Shown piece after piece: positions 16,731-25,532 of a stretch of DNA of 64,000 nucleotides. The number at the start of each line of letters is the position of its first letter. Positions within the stretch are counted from its first letter, which is position 1. The notes beneath the pieces were generated by a model. The model was not told the DNA's origin, ran no database searches, and saw only the letters and a program-made list of their open reading frames with translations. Source of the stretch: Arthrobacter crusticola (GTDB lineage: Bacteria; Actinomycetota; Actinomycetes; Actinomycetales; Micrococcaceae); assembly GCF_004357995.1 (NCBI RefSeq), contig NZ_SMTK01000001.1, forward strand, positions 1 to 64,000, given 5' to 3'. The translations under genes and the position numbers were made by a program.

Positions 16731-17708
16731 TCAGCGGGCGTACACGGTTCCGGCCCGGCCGGCAGCCCGCCGCAGCCGCCCCGCAAGCTCGGCCGCCCGC
16801 ACCCTCATGGCCTCGGGCTCGAGAATCTCGAACTCAACGTCGAGGGAGGCCAGCTGCATCAGGGGGTAATCGAGCGAATCGAAACCCGCCCGCAGGATCG
16901 TAGCGTTGGGGCCGTCGCTGGTCAGCTCAGCGATCTCCGCGGGAATCCGCTGCTCAATCTCCCGGATCCCCGCGGCGAGCCGGATGACGGCGTCGTAGCT
17001 GTAGGGGGAGCGGGTGATTGACTTCTGCACATACCGGGCCAGGTCCGTCGCCGGCAGCGGCCGGGCCGTGAACCGCGCGCGGGGGGAGGGGATGCTCCGG
17101 CAGCGGTCCACCCGGAACGTGCGCCAGTCCTCCCGGACCGTGTCCCACGCCACCAGGTACCAGCGCCGCCCGGTGTCCACGAGCCGGTACGGTTCGACGA
17201 GCCGGCGGGAGGATTCGCCGTCGTGCCGCTCATAGCGGAAGGCCACGATACGGCGTTCAGTGATCGCGGCCGACAGGGCTGTCAGGACCGCAGGATCAAC
17301 CGGGGTGCTGGGCGCGGCCATGCGGGTGACCGCCGACCTCAGCCCGGAGAACCGGGGCCGCAGCCGCGCGGGCAGCACCTGTTCCAGCTTGGTGAGCGCC
17401 CGCACCGAGGCTTCCCCGACGCCGGCCACGGGGCTTGCTGTGACGGCGGTCAGGCCGATCGCCACGGCGAGGGCCTCGTCGTCATCGAGCAGCAGCGGCG
17501 GAAGCTGCGCCCCGGCACCGAGCTGGTAGCCGCCGGCGATGCCCGGGGACGCCGAGATGGGGTAGCCCAGCGTGCGCAGCTTGCCGATGTCCCGGCGCAC
17601 TGTCCGCTCGGTCACCTCCATGCGCTGGGCGAGGGCGGGGCCCGTCCACTCCCTGCGCATCTGTAGCAGGGAGAGCAGGTGGAGGAGGCGGGCCGAGGTT
17701 TCCAGCAT
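16731..17708 (-). CDS. YafY-type HTH/WYL-domain transcriptional regulator
   Basis: A 325-residue regulator. A winged HTH_11 domain (about 1-60: ARLLHLLSLLQMRREWTGP, then TERTVRRDIGKLRTLGYPI) precedes a WYL domain (about 140-225). There the ligand motif appears as RRWYLVAWDTVREDWRTFRV, with WYL intact. A WCX-like C-terminal extension follows. WYL domains bind nucleic acid or small ligands; in YafY-type actinobacterial regulators a divergent target is usual. Here the gene is divergent from a DJ-1/DinB pair and a perfect palindrome lies 22 bases before its start, suggesting autoregulation and control of the pair. No clear ribosome site is seen, so the mRNA may be leaderless or nearly so. Confidence 0.88.
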   Translation of the reverse strand: MLETSARLLHLLSLLQMRREWTGPALAQRMEVTERTVRRDIGKLRTLGYPISASPGIAGGYQLGAGAQLPPLLLDDDEALAVAIGLTAVTASPVAGVGEASVRALTKLEQVLPARLRPRFSGLRSAVTRMAAPSTPVDPAVLTALSAAITERRIVAFRYERHDGESSRRLVEPYRLVDTGRRWYLVAWDTVREDWRTFRVDRCRSIPSPRARFTARPLPATDLARYVQKSITRSPYSYDAVIRLAAGIREIEQRIPAEIAELTSDGPNATILRAGFDSLDYPLMQLASLDVEFEILEPEAMRVRAAELAGRLRRAAGRAGTVYAR

Positions 17709-17729
17709 GAACCCAAACTACCGCGAACC

Positions 17730-17748
17730 GAGGACAGAACCTGTCCTC
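17730..17748. promoter_or_regulatory. Palindromic operator candidate for the WYL regulator
   Basis: GAGGACAG-AAC-CTGTCCTC is a perfect 8-bp inverted repeat with a 3-base spacer, placed between the divergent WYL regulator and the DJ-1/DinB genes. Size, symmetry and position fit a dimeric HTH regulator site. Confidence 0.65.
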
Positions 17749-17820
17749 ATCGCTTCCTAGGCTGGGGGAGGATTCACACCGGGTGGCCTGCGCCGCGGGC
17801 CCACGACCTTAGGAGACGCC

Positions 17821-18450
17821 ATGGGCTCGCCATTGAATGTTCTGCTGTACCTTCCCGAGGGGATGGCCGACTGGGAGGTCGGGTACGCGTCCGCCGAACT
17901 CTCCGGCGGACAGCTCCTGCGCCCGGAGCGGCAGGTGTTCCTCTCCACCGCGTCGGCCGGCGGCGGCCCGATCCGCACCATGGGCGGCATGACGGTCGTT
18001 CCGGACGCGGCGCTCGCCGACACCCCAGGCGAGCAGCTCGATGCGCTGATCCTGCCCGGCGGGACGAGCTGGGACTCCGCCGCCAACGCGGACGTGCTTG
18101 ACCTGGCGGCGCGGCTGAAGGACCGCGGTGCCCCCGTGGCGGCCATCTGCGGCGCCGTCGACGCCCTGGCCGGCGCGGGCCTCCTCAACGACGTCGCGCA
18201 CACGGGCAACAGCGCCGACTCCCTCGCGTCCCACGAGGGGTACTCGGGGTCCGCACTGTACCGGGAGGAGCTCACCGTGAGCGACGGCAGGGTCGTCACC
18301 GCGGGGTCCTGGGCGCCCGTGGAATTCGCCGCCGAGATCTTCCGCACGCTCGACGTGATGGACGAGGAGATCCTCGGAAGCTGGCTGCTGTTCTGGGGCA
18401 AGCGCGACGTCCGCGGGATCTACCAGCTGATGGAGGCGCAGTCAGAATGA
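17821..18450 (+). CDS. DJ-1/PfpI-superfamily protein
   Basis: A 209-residue class I glutamine-amidotransferase-like protein. The nucleophile elbow AICGAVDALAGAGLL (Cys about 110) and the preceding LILPGGTSWDS loop are the DJ-1/PfpI hallmarks. It starts at ATG after AGGAGACGCC. Family members act as proteases, chaperones, glyoxalases or redox sensors; the sequence does not decide which. The 3' end overlaps the DinB-like gene by ATGA, so the two proteins are probably made together under the WYL regulator. Confidence 0.87.
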   Translation: MGSPLNVLLYLPEGMADWEVGYASAELSGGQLLRPERQVFLSTASAGGGPIRTMGGMTVVPDAALADTPGEQLDALILPGGTSWDSAANADVLDLAARLKDRGAPVAAICGAVDALAGAGLLNDVAHTGNSADSLASHEGYSGSALYREELTVSDGRVVTAGSWAPVEFAAEIFRTLDVMDEEILGSWLLFWGKRDVRGIYQLMEAQSE

Positions 18451-19007
18451 GCACCGCCGGAGAACTCGCCGAGCAGCTCTCCTGGCACTGGGAGAACCAG
18501 GCGCGGCCGCGGCTCGAGGGGCTGACCGATGCCGAGTACTTCTGGGAACCCGTGCCCGGCTGCTGGAGCCTTCGTCCGCGGGAGGAGGCAACGGCGCCGA
18601 TCGCGGCCGGCGCGGGGCGGTTCGTCCTCGAGTTCGCCATTCCGGCGCCTGATCCCGCCCCGGTCACCACCATCGCCTGGCGGCTGTCCCACCTGATCGT
18701 GGGTGTGCTGGGGGAGCGGGTCGGCTCGCACTTCGGCGGCGAACCGATCACCTACCGCAGCTTCGATTACCCGGAGACGGCCGTCGCCGCCCTGGCCTGC
18801 CTCGACGGGCTCTACGGACAGTGGAACCGTGCGGTGTCGGGCCTGAGCGCGGAGGAACTCGCCCGCCCGGTCGGCCTCGCCGAGGGCCCGTTCGCCGAGT
18901 ATCCGATGTCGGCGTTGGTGCTCCATATCAACCGGGAGATGATTCACCACCTCGCGGAGGTCGCCCTGCTGCGCGACCTGTACCGGGACGGTCCGGCGAA
19001 GATGTGA
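18447..19007 (+). CDS. DinB-superfamily protein
   Basis: A 186-residue four-helix-bundle DinB-like protein. The start reads MSTAGELAEQLSWHWENQAR, with TDAEYFWEPVPGCWSLRP following. Candidate metal His residues sit in AWRLSHLIVG and INREMIHHLAEVALLRD, the usual three-His geometry. These proteins are often thiol-dependent metalloenzymes or transferases using mycothiol or bacillithiol. It is translationally coupled to the DJ-1-like gene. A strong hairpin follows 23 bases after its stop. Confidence 0.85.
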   Translation: MSTAGELAEQLSWHWENQARPRLEGLTDAEYFWEPVPGCWSLRPREEATAPIAAGAGRFVLEFAIPAPDPAPVTTIAWRLSHLIVGVLGERVGSHFGGEPITYRSFDYPETAVAALACLDGLYGQWNRAVSGLSAEELARPVGLAEGPFAEYPMSALVLHINREMIHHLAEVALLRDLYRDGPAKM

Positions 19008-19030
19008 CGGCACGGACCGGAGGCAAAGAA

Positions 19031-19062
19031 AAGCGCCGCCGTCCCGAAGGACGGCGGCGCTT
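19031..19062. terminator. Bidirectional terminator between dinB-like gene and tRNA-Arg
   Basis: AAGCGCCGCCGTCC, loop CGAA, GGACGGCGGCGCTT: a perfect 14-bp stem with a stable tetraloop. It can end the plus-strand DJ-1/DinB transcript and the minus-strand tRNA transcript, with an A-rich tract on the left flank serving the minus direction. Confidence 0.8.
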
Positions 19063-19088
19063 GGATGCCGGTTTTTCCACCCGGCCGG

Positions 19089-19164
19089 TGGTGCCCTCGA
19101 TAGGATTCGAACCTACGACCTTCTGCTCCGGAGGCAGACGCTCTATCCCCTGAGCTACGAAGGC
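19089..19164 (-). tRNA. tRNA-Arg (anticodon CCG), CCA encoded
   Basis: On the minus strand the 5' acceptor arm GCCUUCG pairs with CGAGGGC (one G-U). The D arm contains AGCUCAGGGGAUAGAGC and the anticodon stem UCUGC/GCAGA encloses the loop CUCCGGA, giving anticodon CCG, which decodes CGG. The T arm is GUAGGUUCGAAUCCUAUC-like. Discriminator A is followed directly by CCA, so the 3' CCA is genomically encoded. The mature part without CCA is 19092-19164 (73 nt). Confidence 0.95.
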
Positions 19165-19262
19165 ATGGGACGGTTTTTCTCCGTCTCCGTAAGGGACTTA
19201 ATGAGCTTAGCAGGTGGACTCGGCGGAGTGGAAACGCGCGGTTCCCCGGCGCGCGCCCGGGG

Positions 19263-20780
19263 CTAGTAGCCGAGGAACGCGTCGGTGGTGACCCTGCCTC
19301 CGCCGGCTTTCCGCACCGCGGCGCGCAGGTGCGAAATGATCAGCGGCGAGCCCGAGACGTAGACCCGCCGGGAGGGCAGGTCGGGCACCTCGGCGGTCAA
19401 CTGGTCCGCGCTCGGGTAGCCCGCTCCGGCGTAGCGCCAGCGCGGAGGCAGACCGACGCCGTCATAGGCCGGGTCGTGCGGGGCGAAGAGGGCGACGGGC
19501 GTGCCGAACTCCACGAGCTCCTCCCGGTAGGCGATCTCCTCCGCCGACCGCACCACGTACACCAGGACGACGTCGCGGTTTTGGCCGCGCCGGGCCACAT
19601 CGCGGAGCTGGCTGATGAAGGGGGTGATGCCGATCCCGCCGGCCGCCAGCAGCAGCGGAACCGAGGGGTCCTTCGGCAGCCGGAAGTCCCCGCCGACCAG
19701 GGTGCCCGTCACCACGGCGCCGGACTTCAGGCCCAGCAGCGCCTTCTTGAAGCTGCTTCCGGGCTCGCTGACGCGCAGCCCGAAGCTGAGGGTGTCCCGG
19801 TCCTGCGGGGCGGAGGTGATGCTGAAGACCCGCCGGGATCCGCGCCCGTCGGTGCGTTCGTGCGGCAGGTTCAGCTCCATGTACTGGCCCGCCTCGAAGC
19901 GCACCGGGTGCGACGGGGCGAACACCAGCTCCGAGCTCGTCGGGGTGAGGTCCCGGCGTGCCGTGAACCTCAGCCGGACGCTGCGCCGCTGCCCCATGAG
20001 GAACGCGACGGCGTTGCCGATGACGAGCGCGAACTCCGGCCCGAGGAACACCGGCCCGAGCGAGGGCTGGGCGGCGAAGACGACGGCGACGACGGCGGCG
20101 GTGACGAGCTGCTGCCAGCGCAGCGGCGGCAGAGTGAGCGGCTCGGTCAGCATGAACCCGACGAGGAAGAGCACCGGGTAGGACACCAGGACCAGCTGGG
20201 CCGCGGCCAGCGGCGGAAGCCCGCCCGAGGCCAGGCCCGCGACGAGGATGCCGGTGCTCAGCGCCACGAAGCCGGCGCCCATGATGAGCTTGCGCGTGCG
20301 GTACAGCAGCACGAGGGTGCCCACCAGGACGAAGGGGAGCAGGTACGGGTTCGCGACCCACCAGCCCGCGGCGGAGAGTCCGAGCAGAGTGGCGACGACG
20401 GCCCCGGCGGCCGCCGGGTTGAAGATGTGCCGGCCGCGCACCGCGAGGAGGAATTTCGAGGCCGCGGCGGCGAGCCCGGCGACGGCGATGCCGCCGAGCC
20501 CGGGCCCGTCCAGGGTGGGGAACATGATGAAGAACAGGATGAAGCCGGTGATCAGCGCCGACTCATTGTGCGGGCGCATCCGCAGGATCATCGCCATGAT
20601 CCGCGTGCCGCCCCAGGTGGAGACCAGGGCGGTGGCCAGGGTGGCGGTGAGCTCCGAGGGGCGGAAGGCGAGCAGGCCCGCGGCCGAGAATCCGAGGGAG
20701 GCCGCCGTGAGCAGGATCAGGAGGGAGAGGGTCAGCCGGTACATCGAGATCCGGCCCAGCAGCTGGTCGATACCGTTCAT
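19263..20780 (-). CDS. NqrB/RnfD-like membrane domain fused to FAD/NAD(P)H reductase
   Basis: A 505-residue fusion. Residues 1-220 contain several membrane helices with the NqrB/RnfD-like segment RGRHIFNPAAAGAVVATLL. Residues 225-505 form a ferredoxin-NADP reductase-type module: FAD motif RRVFSITSAP, glycine-rich NAD(P) loop LLLAAGGIGITPFISQLRD, and a C-terminal VYVSGSPLII. It starts at MNGIDQLLG inside the stop of apbE (ATGA overlap). The likely role is to move electrons from cytoplasmic NAD(P)H through the membrane to the flavinylated lipoprotein encoded first in the operon. The classic flavin-accepting Thr motif of NqrB is not evident. Confidence 0.85.
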   Translation of the reverse strand: MNGIDQLLGRISMYRLTLSLLILLTAASLGFSAAGLLAFRPSELTATLATALVSTWGGTRIMAMILRMRPHNESALITGFILFFIMFPTLDGPGLGGIAVAGLAAAASKFLLAVRGRHIFNPAAAGAVVATLLGLSAAGWWVANPYLLPFVLVGTLVLLYRTRKLIMGAGFVALSTGILVAGLASGGLPPLAAAQLVLVSYPVLFLVGFMLTEPLTLPPLRWQQLVTAAVVAVVFAAQPSLGPVFLGPEFALVIGNAVAFLMGQRRSVRLRFTARRDLTPTSSELVFAPSHPVRFEAGQYMELNLPHERTDGRGSRRVFSITSAPQDRDTLSFGLRVSEPGSSFKKALLGLKSGAVVTGTLVGGDFRLPKDPSVPLLLAAGGIGITPFISQLRDVARRGQNRDVVLVYVVRSAEEIAYREELVEFGTPVALFAPHDPAYDGVGLPPRWRYAGAGYPSADQLTAEVPDLPSRRVYVSGSPLIISHLRAAVRKAGGGRVTTDAFLGY

Positions 20781-21646
20781 GGGACGAACAGTGCTCCGTT
20801 CAGGGTCGGGGAGAAGCGGGCGTGCCCGTCGGAGAATACCTGAACGAAGTCGAAGGCGAATTCCTCGGCCAGCACGTCGGGTTCGGCGAGGAACAGTGCC
20901 GTGGCCAGGGCATCGGCGGTCATGGTGTCCGCCGCGAGGACCCAGGTCGCCACCACCGTCGAGACGCTGGTGCCGGTGCGGGCATCGACCACATGGTGGA
21001 GGCCATCGCCCCAGGCTCTGCGGTTCGAGGCGGAGGCGCACAGTGCCCGGCCGCGCAGCTGCACGGTGCCGATCACCCGTGCGGGATCGTAGGGATGTTC
21101 GAGCCCCACGGTGAGGGCCGTGGTGCCCGAGTGGAGCATATCGCCGCTGGCGTCGACAAGGAATTCGGTATGCCCCGCGTCGGTGAGCAGCCCGCCCACG
21201 AGGTCGACGAGCTGGCCTTTTCCGGCGGCACCGACGTCGAGGGTGACGGGCCCGGAGGCCGTGACGACCGGGCCCTCCCAGTCGAGCACCGCATCCCAGG
21301 ACCGGGCCGGGGCGGGCGGGCCCTTGGGAGTGAAGCTGTAGTGAGCGTCATACCCCTGGTGCTCGAGGACGGACCCGACCAGGGGTGACATCGAGCCGTC
21401 CGTGAGCCGGTACAGCCTCCTGTACAGCCGGCCGAGGGCGGCGCCGTGGGCGGGAAGCTCGAGCCGCCCGCCGCCGGCGGCGAGGGCGGCCACCGCGGAG
21501 TCGGAGCGGAAGCGCGAATACAGGGCGTCGTAGTCTTCAATCAGGCCGGCGATTGCGGCACGGACCCCGGGTTCCAGCGGAGCGGCAGTGTCGATCTGCC
21601 AGCGGGTCCCGATGGCCTCAAAGACGAAGCTGCCCCCGAGCACCAT
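20777..21646 (-). CDS. apbE: FAD:protein FMN transferase (ApbE)
   Basis: A 289-residue ApbE-family enzyme that attaches FMN from FAD to Ser/Thr of extracytosolic proteins, using Mg2+. Family motifs are visible: VTLDVGAAGKGQLVDLVG (the GxxAKG-like segment), HHVVDARTGTSVSTVV and the metal-binding ADTMTADALATALF. No export signal is obvious at the N-terminus (MVLGGSFVFEAIGTRW), a point to check, since ApbE usually acts outside the membrane. It starts three bases after the lipoprotein stop and overlaps the reductase gene by four bases, so it belongs to a dedicated flavinylation operon. Confidence 0.92.
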   Translation of the reverse strand: MVLGGSFVFEAIGTRWQIDTAAPLEPGVRAAIAGLIEDYDALYSRFRSDSAVAALAAGGGRLELPAHGAALGRLYRRLYRLTDGSMSPLVGSVLEHQGYDAHYSFTPKGPPAPARSWDAVLDWEGPVVTASGPVTLDVGAAGKGQLVDLVGGLLTDAGHTEFLVDASGDMLHSGTTALTVGLEHPYDPARVIGTVQLRGRALCASASNRRAWGDGLHHVVDARTGTSVSTVVATWVLAADTMTADALATALFLAEPDVLAEEFAFDFVQVFSDGHARFSPTLNGALFVP

Positions 21647-21649
21647 CGA

Positions 21650-22171
21650 CTAGAGCTTGGCTTCGCTCTTGATGAGGTCCGTCGCCTCGGCGAAGCCCCC
21701 ACTGGTCAGGGAGGAACCGGCCACCTTGTCGACCTTCAGCTCGTCGAGCTTCTTGCCGACAATCTCCTCCTGGATGCCCCCGCTGAACCGCTCCTGGTAG
21801 AGCTTCGCCGTGGGGTTCGACGGCATCGGCTCGGTGGTCACCGCCGTCACGACGTCCTTCTCCAGGGTCAGGGTCACCCCGATCTCCTCGGTGCCGCCGG
21901 GAGAGACGTAGGAGCCGACCTGGGTGAACTCGCCGTCCTCGTACGTCTGGTCGGACGCGGCGGGGGCCGCTTCGGTGGGCTCGGCGCTGGCCGGTGCCTC
22001 GGGTGCTGCACTGCTGGCTGTTTCTCCCGCAGGTTCCGAGCCCGGCGACGGAGCCGTTCCGGCGCAGCCCGCCACACCGAGGAGCGAGGCCGCCGCCAGG
22101 GCGTGGAGCACGCGCTTTCCGGTCATGCTGCGGGTGCGGGCGTCGGCCAATCCGGCTTCGAGGTCTTTCAC
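21650..22171 (-). CDS. FMN-binding domain lipoprotein, likely ApbE substrate
   Basis: A 173-residue secreted lipoprotein. I chose the GTG start ([16 protein letters not shown]) because AAGGAG lies eight bases upstream; the internal ATG 45 bases later has no ribosome site. The signal LLGVAGC provides the lipobox Cys. An Ala/Pro/Ser/Glu-rich linker follows, then an FMN_bind domain (about 95-173). The flavin-acceptor region reads [17 protein letters not shown], where the usual SGAT-x-TS is altered to AGSS-x-TS, so Ser would be the acceptor. It is expected to carry covalent FMN outside the membrane and pass electrons on to an unknown acceptor. Confidence 0.85.
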   Translation of the reverse strand: MKDLEAGLADARTRSMTGKRVLHALAAASLLGVAGCAGTAPSPGSEPAGETASSAAPEAPASAEPTEAAPAASDQTYEDGEFTQVGSYVSPGGTEEIGVTLTLEKDVVTAVTTEPMPSNPTAKLYQERFSGGIQEEIVGKKLDELKVDKVAGSSLTSGGFAEATDLIKSEAKL

Positions 22172-22395
22172 GGCGGTTTCTCCTTGACTGTGGGCCCGGA
22201 AATCGCCCGGCCGGGTTGTGCCGGGCGGACAGTGATACTCAACAATTGTGCAGCAGCCCGGCGGGGAACAACCCGGCTGCCCTGTATTCGTTCCCGGGAG
22301 GTGTCCGGATGGCGCCCGGAGCGCCCGACCGTGCCCCAGCTGTCCCACCCGTCACACAAAGCGGCGGCCACGGCGTGCGCCGTTATGCTGGACGG

Positions 22396-24045
22396 GTGAC
22401 TCCTGAAGAACTCTCCTCCGCTATTTCCGCCTGCCTGAAGACCGCCGTCGCCGACGGGGAGTTCGACATCGAGCTCCCAGCGGAAGTGCGCGTCGAGCGG
22501 CCGAAGAACCGCGAGCACGGGGACTGGGCCACGAACATCGCCCTGCAGCTGTCAAAGAAGGCCGGCATGAACCCCCGCGAGTTCGCCGGGATCCTCAAGA
22601 ACCGCCTCGAGGCGATCGACGGCGTCGCATCGGTCGACATCGCCGGGCCGGGCTTCCTCAACATCACCCTCGACGCCGGAGCCGCCGGCGAACTCGCCCG
22701 CACCATCGTGGAGGCGGGCACCGCCTACGGAACGAACACCACCCTTGCCGGCCGCAGAATCAACCTCGAGTTCGTCTCGGCCAACCCGACCGGCCCCATC
22801 CACATCGGCGGCACCCGCTGGGCCGCCGTGGGCGACGCGCTCGCGCGCATCCTTCAGTCACAGGGCGCCGATGTCACCCGCGAGTACTACTTCAACGACC
22901 ACGGGGCGCAGATCGACCGTTTCGCCCGCTCCCTCTACGCCAGCGCCCTGGGCCGGCCGGCGCCCGAGGACGGCTACGGCGGGGACTACATCGTCGACAT
23001 CGCCAACCGGGTGCTCGCGAAGGACCCCTCGATCCCCTCGCTGGACGAGGCCGACGCGCTCGAGCAGTTCCGCGCCATCGGTGTAGACCTCATGTTCGGC
23101 GACATCAAGAAGTCGCTCCACGAGTTCGGCGTCGACTTCGACGTCTACTTCCACGAGCACTCCCTGTTCGAGAACAACTTCGTCGAGGGCCTGCTCGAGC
23201 AGCTCAAGGGCTCGGGGAACCTCTTCTTCGAGGACGGCGCCTGGTGGCTGAAGTCCACCGACTTCGGCGACGACCGCGACCGCGTGGTCATCCGCTCCGA
23301 CGGCACGCCCGCCTACATCGCCGGCGACATCGGCTACATGGTGAACAAGCGCCAGCGGGGGTTCGACCTGAACATCATCATGCTCGGTGCCGACCATCAC
23401 GGCTACGTAGCCCGGCTCAAGGCCGCCGCCGCGGCGCTGGGCGACGACCCCGACACCATCGAGGTGATGATCGGCCAGCTTGTGAACCTGGTGAAGGACG
23501 GCACGCCCGTGCGGATGTCCAAGCGTGCGGGAACCGTCGTCAGCCTTGAGGACCTCGTCGAGGCGGTGGGCGTCGACGCCGCCCGCTACACCCTCGCGCG
23601 GTTCTCGGCGGATTCGAACATCGACATCGACCTTGACCTGCTGACCAAGCGCAGCAACGAGAACCCCGTCTTCTACGTCCAGTATGCCCACGCCCGCACC
23701 CACGCCGTGGAACGCAACGCCGTCTCCGCCGGCGTCGACACGAGCAGCTTCGACGCCTCGACCCTGGGCCATCCCACCGAGGGCGAACTCCTCGCCGCCC
23801 TCGGGCAGTTCCCCGGCGTTGTGGCGCAGGCAGCGGCCTTTAGGGAGCCGCACCGGGTCGCCCGCCACCTCGAGGTCATCGCCGGCACCTACCACCGCTG
23901 GTACGACGCCTGCCGCATCGCCCCCATCGGCGGGGAACCCGTCGAGGAGGTCCACCGCAGCAGGCTCTGGCTGAACAACGCCACCCAGCAGGTGCTCGCG
24001 AACGGACTGTCGCTGCTCGGCGTCTCCGCCCCGGAAAGGATGTAG
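22396..24045 (+). CDS. argS: Arginyl-tRNA synthetase
   Basis: A 549-residue class I synthetase charging tRNA-Arg. The HIGH-like motif is [11 protein letters not shown], the KMSKS-like motif is [12 protein letters not shown], and the N-terminal Add-1 domain (about 1-90) and C-terminal DALR anticodon-binding domain are complete. The GTG start, [18 protein letters not shown], fits family length; the frame stays open upstream without similarity. It heads a gene string with lysA, hom, thrC and thrB, an arrangement known from Corynebacterium and Arthrobacter relatives, in which argS-lysA are co-transcribed. Confidence 0.95.
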   Translation: MTPEELSSAISACLKTAVADGEFDIELPAEVRVERPKNREHGDWATNIALQLSKKAGMNPREFAGILKNRLEAIDGVASVDIAGPGFLNITLDAGAAGELARTIVEAGTAYGTNTTLAGRRINLEFVSANPTGPIHIGGTRWAAVGDALARILQSQGADVTREYYFNDHGAQIDRFARSLYASALGRPAPEDGYGGDYIVDIANRVLAKDPSIPSLDEADALEQFRAIGVDLMFGDIKKSLHEFGVDFDVYFHEHSLFENNFVEGLLEQLKGSGNLFFEDGAWWLKSTDFGDDRDRVVIRSDGTPAYIAGDIGYMVNKRQRGFDLNIIMLGADHHGYVARLKAAAAALGDDPDTIEVMIGQLVNLVKDGTPVRMSKRAGTVVSLEDLVEAVGVDAARYTLARFSADSNIDIDLDLLTKRSNENPVFYVQYAHARTHAVERNAVSAGVDTSSFDASTLGHPTEGELLAALGQFPGVVAQAAAFREPHRVARHLEVIAGTYHRWYDACRIAPIGGEPVEEVHRSRLWLNNATQQVLANGLSLLGVSAPERM

Positions 24046-24047
24046 GC

Positions 24048-25532
24048 ATGGCGGCCGGATCACCCCTCGCCCCCGACTGGCTCACCATCCCCGCCGACCC
24101 AGCCGCGCTGGAGCGCAAACTGTGGGCCCGCGACGTGGAGCGCTCCGCCGACGGGGTGCTCGCCGTCGACGGCGTGTCCGTCGAGGAACTGGCCGCCGAG
24201 TTCGGCACGCCGCTGTTCGTCGTCTCGGAGGCCGACTTCCGTGCCCGCGCCGCCGGCTTCCGGGACGCCTTCAGCGCCGCCTTCGCCGCCATCGGCGGGG
24301 AAGTGGACGTCTACTACGCCGGCAAGTCCTTCCTCTGCTCGGAGATCGCCCACTGGGTGTCCGAAGAGGGGCTGAACCTCGACACCTGCTCCGGCGGTGA
24401 GCTCGCCGTCGCCATGCGCGCCGGACTGCCGGGGGAGCGGCTGGGCCTTCACGGGAACAACAAGTCGGCCGCGGAGATCGGCCGCGCGCTGGACCTGGAC
24501 CTTGGCCGGATCGTCGTCGACAGCCTCCAGGAGATCGCGATCGTCGGCGACCTGGCCGAGGCCCGCGGGGTGCGCGCCAACGTGCTGCTGCGCCTGACCC
24601 CGGGCGTCCACGCCTCCACCCACGAATTCATCGCCACCGCGCATGAGGACCAGAAGTTCGGCCTGTCCCTGGGCGCCGACCCGTCCGATCCCGGGGGACG
24701 CTCCCCGGCCTCCCGCGCGGTCGACGCCGCGCTCGCACACCCCGGCCTGCGCCTGCTCGGGGTCCACTGCCACATCGGCTCGCAGATCTTCGAGGCCGAA
24801 GGCTTCGAACTCGCCGCCCGCCGCCTGCTTGGCTTCCTGGCCGCCGTCCGCGACCGGCACGGCGTCGAACTTCCCGAACTGGACCTCGGCGGCGGCTACG
24901 GCATCGCCTACACCGAGGCCGACGTGCCGCGCGGACCGGAGGAGATTGCCGGCGCGATGGCCGCCGTTGTGGGCTCCACCTGCGCCGACCTCGGACTCGC
25001 CGTCCCGCGGATCTCGATCGAGCCCGGGCGGGCGATCGTCGGCCCCTCGACCTTCACCCTCTACACCACCGGTACCACGAAGACGGTCCACGTCGACACG
25101 GTCCCGGCCGGGCCCGGGCAGCCGGCCACCGAGCCGCGGCGCTACGTCTCGGTCGACGGCGGGATGAGCGACAACGCCCGGCCCGTGCTCTACGACGCCG
25201 ACTACTCCGCTGTGCTCGCCTCGCGTGTCTCCGGGGCCGACCCGGTCCTGTCGCGCGTCGTCGGCAAGCACTGCGAGAGCGGGGACATCGTGGTGCGCGA
25301 TGTCTACCTTCCCGGCGACACCGCGGCGGGGGACCTGCTCGCCGTGCCCGGCACCGGCGCCTACTGCTGGGCGCTTTCGAGCAACTACAACTACCTCGGC
25401 CGCCCGCCGGTGGTGGCCGTCGCCGAGGGAACCGCCCGGCTGATCGTCCGCGGCGAGACCGAAGAGGACCTGCTGGCCCGCGACGTCCAGCGCGCCGCCA
25501 CCCCGACCCCAGGAGCCCGATCCAGCGCATGA
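24048..25532 (+). CDS. lysA: Diaminopimelate decarboxylase
   Basis: A 494-residue fold-type III PLP enzyme for the last step of lysine synthesis (meso-DAP to lysine). It shows PLP Lys in VYYAGKSFLC, the HCHIGSQIFEAEGFE segment, glycine loop LDLGGGYGIAY, EPGRAIVGPS and the active-site Cys in KHCESGDIVV. GGAAAGGA precedes the ATG, with a two-base gap to argS. The 3' end overlaps hom as ATGA. Confidence 0.95.
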   Translation: MAAGSPLAPDWLTIPADPAALERKLWARDVERSADGVLAVDGVSVEELAAEFGTPLFVVSEADFRARAAGFRDAFSAAFAAIGGEVDVYYAGKSFLCSEIAHWVSEEGLNLDTCSGGELAVAMRAGLPGERLGLHGNNKSAAEIGRALDLDLGRIVVDSLQEIAIVGDLAEARGVRANVLLRLTPGVHASTHEFIATAHEDQKFGLSLGADPSDPGGRSPASRAVDAALAHPGLRLLGVHCHIGSQIFEAEGFELAARRLLGFLAAVRDRHGVELPELDLGGGYGIAYTEADVPRGPEEIAGAMAAVVGSTCADLGLAVPRISIEPGRAIVGPSTFTLYTTGTTKTVHVDTVPAGPGQPATEPRRYVSVDGGMSDNARPVLYDADYSAVLASRVSGADPVLSRVVGKHCESGDIVVRDVYLPGDTAAGDLLAVPGTGAYCWALSSNYNYLGRPPVVAVAEGTARLIVRGETEEDLLARDVQRAATPTPGARSSA

